Assembly (NCBI GenBank): GCA_040143965.1
Contig: JASJQH010007097.1
Span: forward strand, 1-20,711
From: Basidiobolus ranarum
Taxonomy: Eukaryota > Basidiobolomycota > Basidiobolomycetes > Basidiobolales
Length of the DNA: 20,711 nt
Direction: 5' to 3'
Positions 1-9,600 of the stretch are shown piece after piece. The notes below the pieces were generated by a model that was given only the letters and a program-made list of their open reading frames with translations, had not been told where the DNA came from and made no database searches. The translations under genes were made by a program, and so were the position numbers. Positions within the stretch are counted from its first letter, which is position 1. Each line of letters opens with the position of its first letter.

Positions 1-87
1 ATGAGTCTCGATAAATGTCGTATTAGTGCATAAATCGCGATAAATCCACGAAAATAGATAAAAAAATTTGAGTGAAAATAACTTATT

Positions 88-117
88 AATCACGTGATTT
101 AGTATCGAGTCCATTGG
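88..117. promoter_or_regulatory. RPS11 promoter elements: palindromic E-box and inverted CCAAT
   Basis: Positions 88-99 read AATCACGTGATT, a perfect 12-bp palindrome around the E-box core CACGTG (bHLH factors of the Cbf1/USF type bind this core). Positions 113-117 read ATTGG, a CCAAT box on the opposite strand. Both lie 100-130 bp upstream of the RPS11 start codon, and a pyrimidine-rich tract (about 159-182) follows. The motifs are seen directly; their use by particular factors is inference. Confidence 0.4.
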
Positions 118-219
118 TCCGCTAAACTCATAATATGTTGATTCCCCTACGACGTACTCTCTCTTTTCCCTCTTCCTTCGAGAGCTTACCTAGTCTTCGA
201 ATTTGAGACAGTTCTCAGT

Positions 220-890
220 ATGTCTGAACAGGTAAATATTGGATTAATATTCAATTCACATCACCATCACTGGATTATTTGAAACGTTTGGTCATGCGAG
301 TTGGCACAAGATGTTGATGGATTCATGAATTTCGTGAGATAGATAAAGATACCAAAGTTTCGGATAAACCTTCTATCACTGCATATAACACCACCTCTAT
401 ACGACCATGTATTAACAGTAGCGTTTCGTTTCTTTTATAGATTGAAAAAGCTTTCCAAAAGCAAGTTGGTATTTTCCAAAATGCCAAGGTCGTTGGCGCC
501 AAGAAGTCTCGTAACCTTCGTTGGTACAAAGATGTTGGTCTTGGTTTCAAGACTCCTAAGGAAGCCATTGAAGGTACCTACATTGACAAGAAGTGTCCTT
601 TCACCGGTGATATCAGCATTCGTGGTCGTATCCTTTCCGGTGTTGTCATCTCCACCAAGATGAAGAACACTCTTATCATCCGTCGTGAATACCTTCATTA
701 CATTCCTAAGTACAACCGTTATGAGAAACGTCACAAGAACCTTGCTGCTCACGTATCCCCATGCTTCCGTGTTGAGAACGGAGATGTTGTCACTGTCGGT
801 CAATGCCGTCCTTTGTCCAAGACCGTTCGTTTCAACGTTCTTAAGGTTCAAAAGAAGGCTCAAGGCAGCAAGCAATTCGCCAAGTTCTAA
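220..890 (+). CDS. RPS11: 40S ribosomal protein S11 (uS17), two exons
   Basis: Component of the small ribosomal subunit that contacts 18S rRNA. Exon 1 is only 12 nt (220-231: Met-Ser-Glu-Gln) and exon 2 is 441-890; a GT..AG intron (232-440) separates them in phase 0. The product is 153 aa, close to the roughly 155 aa usual for eukaryotic S11. The eukaryote-type N-terminal extension ([14 protein letters not shown]) is followed by the uS17 core, with [13 protein letters not shown], the [17 protein letters not shown] stretch, [11 protein letters not shown] and the C-terminal [18 protein letters not shown]. The start was chosen because the short first exon supplies the family's typical MSEQ beginning and a consensus donor follows it. 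Codon choice is strongly biased to C/T-ending codons such as GGT, GTC, AAC and AAG, as expected for a highly expressed gene. A possible polyadenylation signal ATTAAA lies at 917-922. Identity is near certain. Confidence 0.96.
232..440 (+). other. Long 5' intron of RPS11
   Basis: This 209-nt intron starts GTAAAT and ends TTTTATAG. It is about three times longer than every other intron in the window (54-79 nt). It contains a small foldable segment around 350-382, where GATA pairs with TATC and AAAGTTT pairs with AAACCTT with one mismatch. The motif AGATAA at 342-347 fits an H-box pattern (ANANNA). That is too little to call a snoRNA, but ribosomal protein introns often host such RNAs or carry autoregulatory structure. 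Confidence 0.85.
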
Positions 891-1229
891 ATTTACTTTT
901 TGACAATGTATTCACTATTAAAACATGATGATTTATGTTTTACGCATTAAACTGGGTTGCAATGAAAATATTGTTATCGATTTATGGATTCCAGTTCAGC
1001 AGTAATATGATAGTAATATAACAATTTGAAGTGCTTTTACATGTATAAAGCTTGAAGGTGGCAATCTCGCATGATATTTATCAATACTGACTGAGAGGTA
1101 ATGTTTATCAAGGAAATTCGAATATTGGTCAGATCTGAGTATCAGTTAAAAAAGTAAGAGGTGGCACTTCCACTTTATATAAACAAGGTAGATAAAGATA
1201 ATTCAATTATACAATGTGGCAACTACAAA
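891..1229. other. Intergenic, convergent 3' ends of RPS11 and RhoGEF copy A
   Basis: This is AT-rich sequence between two convergent genes. It probably holds both 3' UTRs. No coding potential, RNA gene or repeat was seen. Confidence 0.6.
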
Positions 1230-4200
1230 TTACAAAGCCAAAGATATTCTATGATGATCTTTGGGTGATTCCGAGCCCTGTTCCCTTGGCTCAGGTGATT
1301 TAACGGTAATGATACTCCAGCCTCCTCCTTGTTCATTGACACGTACCATAGAGGGTGGAATACCTTGAGACAAATGGAGAAATTAGTATTAGAATTAGGA
1401 CAAAAGATAGCTTCGCCTAGAAAGTTACCTCGTGAGCAAGGGTCACATATTTTAGCATTTTCATCAAAATACTTTTCAAACATGCCTGAACTCATTTTTA
1501 AGAATTCATCTTCGGTTTTCTGTTCTTTGGTGAGAATACACTCTAGTGTTAACTCCGGTAAATTCCGACTGATACGTTTGTTGAGACAGTCAAAGCACAC
1601 GGTCCGCCGGCACGTAAAGCAATCATTCTATTCAATTTAAAATATTATAAGTATTGGGGCCAAAATTTCTAATTTTATCAAATTGTTAAAATGGACCACT
1701 TACTCGCCATCTGAAGATACTGAAATCTTCCAAACAAAGGTCACATTTCTTCTTCAAAGCTGGATTCATTATGGGAATCGGAGTAGAGCCGCCATAGAAC
1801 GAAGCGCGTAGGCTTGACTTAGTGGATTCAATCATCGTTATGGCTCTAGTCTATTAGTAAAGGTTGAGTATTGGTAATCTATTTGGAGTAATTCGTAAAT
1901 TATCAATTTGTGCTTACTCTTTGCGAGCGGATAGACTCGATAATGCTTCCTCGTCGACCAGGTGTCGTGTTACTTCTGATAGAATCAGCAAGAAAACTCG
2001 GTCGACGCTCTTCAGAGAATTGAGAAGATGTCAGTTCAAGGACTCGCTTGGGTTTCGGTATAGAGATTGGAATTGGACGAGAGGAATTATCTGCGATACC
2101 GAATTTTGTAGTGTAGCATGGATCACATATTCTCTCGACTCGAGGTTCTTCACCATACTTCCCTTGTATTATAAATCTCTATTGAAAAAAGGGTTTGTGA
2201 ATAATAGAACTTCTAGTGATTGTATATGAATACCACAAACCTTTGAAGAGCACGAATGACACACTACTTCTCCACATAACCTTTCGCAAATACGATTACT
2301 TGACAATACTACCAATGTCTTTGGACTGAAAGATAACTTACCGGCAGTGATGCTTGCGACGTGTAACTGGGTTGAATAGCTCTTTACAGCAGGCACAATC
2401 TGATGCTTCACTATCTGGAACCTGATGGATAATTTGAATCAGTAAACAATGCCGGGAAGAAGTTATCATTAAAATATTTACCCAGACTGGAGAGTAGTAT
2501 TCCGTGATAACTGGCTGAGTAAGTTGTTGTTGTTGATTCCTTAGCGTATCGTCCAATGTATTTCTGAACTCCTCGCTGATATTGGAGGGATTGACTCCTT
2601 CATGAGGGGCAATAGAACCTTGTAAATTTTGAATAGCTGTACAGATTAGACCAATCCACTCTTCTTTTTCTTGAAGTTTATCTAGAAACCATGAGCTCTT
2701 TAATCAAGTAGATCTAGAGATGATATCAAAATATGGCTATTTACCAACATAAATCACAAAAGATTTCTCTCGCGAACTGACTTTGAAACGATTTTCGGGT
2801 TCTCCTGAAAATAAGTAAATGATGTTTAGGATTTTTCTCATGACATTCTTCCCCAACAGTTAATACCTTCTTCATTTGGAACGTCGGATACATGTAACTC
2901 TCGTAATGACAATTTACGTTTGAATGAGTACGTTTCACCAACTAAATTGGGACTAGCGTAAATCAGAACATCGGTAAACAGGAAGAACTTTCGGATTTGA
3001 TGATTTTTTCGGCAAATCTAATGGGTGTTTATGTGTTAACGCGTGGATTTTAGAGAGCTTAATGGTTAGGTATACTGACTTTTTTAGCTGGGCCTTGGTG
3101 AATAAACGTTCTTCCAGGAACAAATAGATTCTAGAGGGAAGAAATGTCAAAATTGGGGCTTACATGTAATTAAAAGTTCATTATCTACCTCTGAGAAGTT
3201 TGTCAAAGATCTTTGAATATTCACCATCATAATCGACTTCTCTCCAGCTCTGATCATTTCATTTACATATTTGGCCACTATCAATATACAGAGTTAATAT
3301 TTCATCAGTAAGATGTTCATTTCATTAAATCCATTACCATCTTCTACATATCGCAACGCCTTATTAAGAGATAAATAATCCTGATGCTCTTCACCAATGC
3401 TTTTACTTAACTGTTTAAGTAGCATCTCATATCTGTTGATTGAACAAGGGAATTAAAATCTTTGCTTCATGGAAGTTGAATAAAGAAGTGTTACCTAGGA
3501 ATTCGTTGAACTGGAAGAATGAGGTGACTTTCAAATCGTAGAGATCCACATTCAGGGTGTTCGTTTGCTGTCTAAAATGAATAGTCAGCAGATGTACGCT
3601 TTTACAATGTAACTGTTGAAAATTTACCTTGATGAACTTGGCGAAGGCGGAGTTTTGACTTGAATGGGTAGAGACGGTGGATATAGCATTGTTGAAGTTA
3701 CGAGCATACATTGAATACATTTTCAGGAAAGGCGCCTGCAAAGAATAGGTTAGTACTGAACAAGTTCAAGTTGCATATCTATATAGTATATGTCTCATTT
3801 ACAATATCTAAAAATATCTTGGCAATCTTCTTGGGTGCCGTTTCTTCATCAGGATTTACAAGTTCCTCTTCGAGTTGTCGTAGCAGTTCCTTGTTTAGAT
3901 TGACAATATCTAAAATATTGGAAAAGATACGGGTGATTGAATTGCGAGGAAGGATTTCGTCATCGGTAGCTAACGATTCTAATAGTGGACAGAGAAAAAC
4001 CTAGAAAGTAAAGAGCATTTACTTAGCCCATCCTGTTCAGGTGTAAAATGTAAATAGTTATACTTACTTTTTGAATCATCAATAGACCACTAACGTAGGA
4101 CCTTTCACTATTGAGTATTTCCTGGGCAATTTGGTTGGTTTTCTCTTTCTCTGGGGATATCGGTGCAGAAGGGGAGGTAGGGGACTCCCCTTCGATTCTC

Positions 4201-5090
4201 CCTTCCGTATCAACTTCGGATAGAGGTTCATGATAAATTTCTGGATGATCGATGTCAGCTCTATTAGGGGGTATAATCGTCTCCACCGACTCAAAAGAGG
4301 CTAAATCATCGTTGATGCTGAAGTTATCAAAATCCTCACTGTCAGATGTATAAGTTGGTTCGTAAAGCGATCCAGATGGTCCGGGAGCTTGAAAGTTTGA
4401 GCGTCGTTGACTAAAGTAGTCCTCACTGTCATCGTCACCATACTTACTGGAAAGATACGATGCTCTTCTATTAGAAATTGGTACCTGATGTTGCTTGCCT
4501 CCATCAACTAAGTTTTCGTCCACATGGTTGGTGGTGGTAAGTGTTGCAGGGGTATGGAAACCAGAAGTATAGGGTGGAGATTCAGCTATGGAATACAAGC
4601 TATTAATGGATTCCACAGTAACTGTACTATTACGATTAGAATCTGTGTGGAAGGTGGAGGCGAAGGAGGAAGACAAGGAGGGGGTAGCATCGGTCCCATT
4701 TCCATCGTACTCGTAACTTTCATCAAAATCCATATGTTCTTTGGATAATTTATGTTTACTACGATGTACATACAATGGTACAGCACGTTCATTTGAATCA
4801 TCAAACGGAATACTGTAGGGATCCGTCTCCTCCAGTTCAGTGGTGAATGTAGTTACCGGTTCCAGGGATAGACTATCTTTGGAACAATTGTTTTTGAAAA
4901 ATGAAAGTCTCATAACGGCTGAGGTTAACCCTTTATCACTACTGATGTGAGGTTGAATTGCACTTCCATGACTAAGAGATTCGACAGGAGGTGGGGGTTT
5001 TCCAAAGATCCATGACTTTTTGGTCAAACAGCGACTATTCTTCGAGGTTGTAGAATCGGGATGAATCTCAATGTGACTGCGAGTAGACAT
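1230..5090 (-). CDS. RhoGEF with DH, PH, FYVE and a second FYVE-like finger (copy A)
   Basis: Predicted guanine-nucleotide exchange factor for a Rho-family GTPase, targeted to PI3P membranes; FGD-like but not identical to FGD. Exons in transcript order: 5090-4068, 4000-3803, 3735-3628, 3571-3495, 3432-3338, 3277-3189, 3130-3080, 3017-2867, 2804-2745, 2681-2482, 2421-2342, 2280-2241, 2178-1918, 1850-1704, 1627-1429, 1363-1230. They join in frame to 970 aa. Residues 1-318 are low-complexity and Ser/Pro-rich. DH spans about 319-530, with the hallmark LILPVQRIPRYEMLLKQL. PH spans about 531-680. FYVE spans 684-747, with WVPD, RRKHHCR, CG and RICDPC, so it should bind PI3P. A second eight-cysteine module (C847, C850, C863, C866, C871, C874, C921, C924) lacks the basic HHC motif. 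A conserved tail (VNEQGGGWSII) follows. Copy B is its tandem paralogue. All splice sites are GT..AG; the exon model was made by hand. Confidence 0.9.
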
Positions 5091-5228
5091 GGTGGCGAAT
5101 AAGGTGATTGATAATATTTAAAAAGAGAGACAAAGAGTTGATTTATCTCCAAAAATTGGTTGAAGAAATACTAGAGTCGACTTGGCTTTCCAGATATTTC
5201 CAATGAGGTTCAAACTGTATTTGTATTT

Positions 5229-5259
5229 ATGCACTACTTGGAGATTATGAGTAGTGCAT
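5229..5259. repeat. Perfect 10-bp inverted repeat (hairpin) upstream of copy A
   Basis: ATGCACTACT at 5229-5238 is exactly complementary to AGTAGTGCAT at 5250-5259, leaving an 11-nt loop. It lies 139-169 bp upstream of the copy A start codon, so it would sit in the promoter or 5' UTR. It could be a dimeric transcription-factor site or an RNA hairpin. Nothing equivalent was seen upstream of copy B. Confidence 0.5.
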
Positions 5260-6316
5260 CTTATTTAGCCAAAAATAAGGCCTGAAGAAGATAGCAAAAT
5301 CTCTACGAATGAAGGAATAGAGTTTTCACCAATGCTCCTGGTTTTTAAAGCTGTTGTTGGATAAATCAGAAATTTAGTTTTCAAGCGCACAAGTGTTTGG
5401 TTTTCTTCTCTTAAAAAAGTACCTTATCTTCAAGACAGGAAAAAGGATTAAGGTGTAATGGGCTATGGTTGAGTTGACACCAATACGTTACGGCACAGAA
5501 TTCAAAGGAAAACAATACAATCCACAGTCTTATAAGAGTAAAGATGGGGTAAGTGTAGAAAGTGGTACAACAGAGCTTTTAAGTCACAGCCCAGTCTAAG
5601 CATATATTAATGAATTGCAAAAATAACATGTAGATTAAATGGTTTGTCGTCAACTAATTTATGCAGGGACTCTATTATTATTGTATCAAGTAGAGTCTAA
5701 TAAGAAATTAAGGCAGAGTATGCAAAAGCTTTTATCGGTTCAAGTCGGGGATTTTAGATTATAGAAGCTATAGAAACCGATCAACATATATCATTATATA
5801 TGGGGGTTCTAACCAGAATTGAAATATAGAATCAAGTAAACGTGAGACCTTCATCCAGCCTCGCCAGACTCTCTACCAGCACCAACTCGGCAGCCTTGTA
5901 GCACAGCGGTATTAGTTGATATTCAATTAGGAAAATTAATATGTCTCATGTATAGATGAATTTGAATCTGGATTATATGCTCGGATTCCACAAGCACTGA
6001 TGCCATAAATCGGCGTTTGAAAGTTGAACACTGACTAATTAGGGTTGTCATACCAACAGGTCTTAGAGATTTAACGTCATTTCTCTGGCTATGACGGAGA
6101 AGATTGAATGAGTATATGAAATGGGACAAATAAAATTACCGAGGTTGAGTTCTGGGTCCAGGTGATGCATGGGGAAGAGATATTGCGGACACATCACGAT
6201 ATCAGTTATTTTAATATACATTTTATCGTAGGAACATTATTCTTGAGCCGCAAAGTGTTTTGCCCGCCGTTCTTATTTGAAACGGATAGGTTTGGTTAAT
6301 CAACCTGTTGTGTGAG

Positions 6317-6388
6317 TGGTGAGTGGTGTATTGGTCGGAGCTCTTGGCACTACAAGAAGAGCCATGCATTTGAATCCTTTGCAATAAA
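6317..6388 (+). other. tRNA-like segment (degenerate tRNA or SINE-head relic)
   Basis: The A-box TGGTGTATTGGT (6324-6335) differs at one base from the classic tRNA A-box TGGTGTAGTGGT. A B-box-like TTTGAATCC lies at 6369-6377, at the spacing expected in a real tRNA. Between them, TCTTG and CAAGA can pair as an anticodon-like arm with a 6-nt loop. The acceptor and T stems do not pair, so this is not a working tRNA. It may be a relic of a tRNA pseudogene or tRNA-derived SINE, or a coincidence. Confidence 0.2.
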
Positions 6389-6690
6389 TCTCAGTTTTGG
6401 TTTCAGGTATGAGAATTCATTTGCTTAGGTAGGTGAATGAGCGTGAATGAGTTCATGGTATTGAGATGTAAGCCAAAAGGCATGATTTAATACAAAATGA
6501 TGAAGAGGTGACAGATTTATACAAGGATAGGGTTATTTGGAATACAGTAGTAAGGAATCGATGCAAATCATATATGTTAAAGATGCTTAGGGGATGAGTG
6601 AGTTATTTATGTCAATAAAGAGAAATGACCATTACAAAAATACAAAGGGAATGTATGTTAGGGTACAATATTATGGGGTTAAGGCCTAGG

Positions 6691-9600
6691 TTAGCCATTA
6701 GTATGTGTAGAGGTGAAGGATCCAAAATATCCGAATTGTCCTCCATCACGTTCAATCTCAGGCGACTTAAGTGCGATGATACTCCATCCACCTCCCTGCT
6801 CATTTACCTTGACTTGAGATGGTGGAATGTCTAGTGATAAAATTCAAACAAACAAATGTTAAAAACATGTAGATTAGGAAGTATCGATAATTCATCATTT
6901 GATGCATACCTCGAGAGCATGGATCGCAAATCTTGGTAATTTCATCAAAGTAATCCTCGAACATTCCTGGACTCATATTCACAAAGTTTTCATCTATTTT
7001 CTGCTCATAAGTATGAATTTCAGGCTTGCAGGGGGATGTAGGACTACTTCGTGTGGTTTGTTTACTCAGACAGTCGAAGCAAATGGTACGTTTACACTTG
7101 CCACAGTCGTTCTAAGAAAGTCTCAAATTAGAGTGTGTCGATCAAAGGCAACTTGCAATATTCTCGATACTTACTCTCCACCTAAATATTGAGAACTCTT
7201 CTAAGCAGAGATCACATTTCTTCTTCAGCGCAAAAGTAAGTATAGGTGTTGAGCCACCATAGAAAGAGGCTCTCAGACCAGACTCAAGCATGGTCATAGC
7301 TCTCGTCTAATCATCGGAACTATTAGCAAAGTATTCATCATTACGAGTTAACAGTCCCAAGCAAACAACTTACTCTCTGAGATCGAATTGAATCAATAAG
7401 ACTTCCTCTTCTTTCTTCTCTTTTTGTTCTAGCAGAGTCAGCAGTACAGCTATGTCGCCGGTTCTCAGGATCTTTACTATCGTTAGCCAACTCTAGAATA
7501 CGTTTATTTTTAGCCACAGGAAGTGCAGGTGCCATTGTAACCAGCATTGAAGGGGTTTGATGTCCAAACTTAAGGTCATAGCACGGATCGCAACTTCTTT
7601 CTACTCTAGAGTTCTCCCCATATATGCCAGGGATCATGAATCGCTAAAAAACTCATTAAAATGGTTGAAAGTACAATATGTTCAATACATGAAGTGCGTA
7701 CCTTGGAAGAGCAGCCATGGCAAACCACTTTACCACAAAGTCTAAGAGTGCACATGAAAAAGATTAGTGATGTCTGAGCATGTTCAGTTATTCGTATATA
7801 CACATACCTGCAGTGATGCTTGCGACGAGTAACAGGGTTGAATAATTCGTTACAGCAAGCACACTTAGAAGCCTCACTATCCGGAACCTGAAAAACAAAT
7901 AAGAATTTAGTAAATCCTGAGATATAAACATCAATCGTATTTTCAATCAAGTACCCAAACAGGAGAATAATAGTCTTTAATGACAGCTGGTTCCATTATC
8001 TGACATTGCTGTTTATGGATGGTATTCGCTAGGTGTTCTTTGAATTCCGCTGTCATATTTGAGGGACTAACACCCTGATTGGGTACAATGGACCCTTGTA
8101 AGTTTTGAATCGCAGTTTGAACCAAGTTGATCCATTCTTCTTTCTGTTCTGGTTTTTCTGATTAAATCAAGACAAGTTATTAAGGCTGCATAGTCATTGG
8201 TCCGCTTTTAATAGCCATTTCTTTACTTACCAACGTAAAGAACAAAGGATTTCTCTCGACTACTAATCTTGAAACGGTTTGAGGGTTCGCCTATAGTTAT
8301 CAAATGATTAACTAAAAGAAGATTTTTAGAAACAGGCAGAGTATTTATGGGTTACCTTCTTCATCTGGAACATCAGAGACATGAAGTTCACGAAGTGATA
8401 GTTTACGCTTGAATGAGTGGGAATCCCCTACTAAACTCGGACTAGCGTAGATCAAAATATCGGAGAACAGGAAAAACTTTCGAATTTGATGACTTTTACG
8501 ACAGATCTATAAATAGGATAGCCGATTAACAGGAATTCATAGAAAAACACAAGCAACTTATTTTCAAACTTTTTTAGCGGAGCCTTGATGGATAAATGTC
8601 CTACCCGGTATAAAGAGATTCTAATAGGGTTTAGTATGATCTAATATTAATGTTTCGACATAAGCCAATGGAGATGTAGCTTACCTCTGAAAATCCGGTA
8701 AGAGATTTTTGAATGTGAACCATAATGATGGATTTCTCTCCAGCACGAATCATTTCATTGACATATTTGGCCACTAAGAATAAGAATATTGGTACCCTAT
8801 GGAGCATGAGAATAAAGCACATAAACCATACCATCTTCGACATAAAGCAACGCTTTAGATAGTGACCCATGGTCTGGATGATTTTCGCCGATGCTCTTGA
8901 TTAGTTGTTTCAGGAGCATTTCGTACCTATAAGCAAGTAAGTGGTTAACATCTCTGAAACATGAAGACTATATCTCTGAGTTTACCTAGGAATGCGTTGG
9001 ACCGGCAAAATCAAGTGACTTTCGAATCGAAGGGAGCCACATTCCGGACGCTTGTTAGCTTTCTACGGAATTTGGTGACTGTTAGAAAGGGAAATGATCG
9101 ATCGAAAATGGCATAGTGAATACATACGGCAATGAACTTTGCAAATGAAGAATTCTGATTGGAGTGGGTTGAGACGGTTGAAATCGAGTTACTAAAATTA
9201 CGGGCGTACATTGAGTACATTTTAAGAAATGGAGACTTGGAAAGAAATCAGGTTAGTACATATATACAAAGAAAGTAACAAGAATATGCTCTCACAATAT
9301 CCAAGAAAATCTTGGCGATTTTTGCAGCGATCATGTTGGGACTAGCGTCGGCAACTTGCTCTTCTAGCTGTTTTAGTAGTTCTTTGTTTAAGTTGACAAT
9401 GTCGAGGATATTGGAAAAGATCCGGGTTAGTGAGTTTCGAGGTAGAATTGGGTTTGCCGTGGCCAGTGACTCTAGTAAAGGACATAGGAAAACCTGCATG
9501 GACAATGTCGTTAAATTTTGATGGCTTGATTGAATCTAATGCTGGTATATACCTTTTGGATCATTAAAAGTCCTTTGACATAGGTTCTCTCGCTAGATAG

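Larger units (their letters stand above)
5091..6690. other. Intergenic between the two RhoGEF copies
   Basis: The region holds the promoter and 5' UTR of copy A and the 3' flank of copy B. Supported contents are a perfect 10-bp inverted repeat at 5229-5259 and a tRNA-like segment at 6317-6388. A locally GC-richer patch at about 5856-5909 has open frames on both strands but no recognisable protein; it may be an old coding or mobile-element relic. No convincing gene was found, and no decayed third RhoGEF copy was recognised by eye. Confidence 0.5.

Noticed and set aside
922-1095. ATGATGA and CTGA motifs downstream of RPS11, considered as a C/D snoRNA
   Set aside because: The boxes are about 165 nt apart with no terminal stem, too long for a C/D snoRNA.
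4642-4690. G-rich + strand stretch within RhoGEF copy A, considered as a quadruplex
   Set aside because: Mostly GG pairs; it is explained by Ser/Pro/Thr codons of exon 1 on the other strand.
5735-5760. GGTTCAAGTC, resembling a tRNA T-loop
   Set aside because: No A-box or paired stems upstream at tRNA spacing.
5892-5975. A second A-box-like TAGCACAGCGG with a TTTGAATC further on, considered as a tRNA
   Set aside because: The spacing is too long for a standard tRNA and neither the acceptor nor the T arm pairs.
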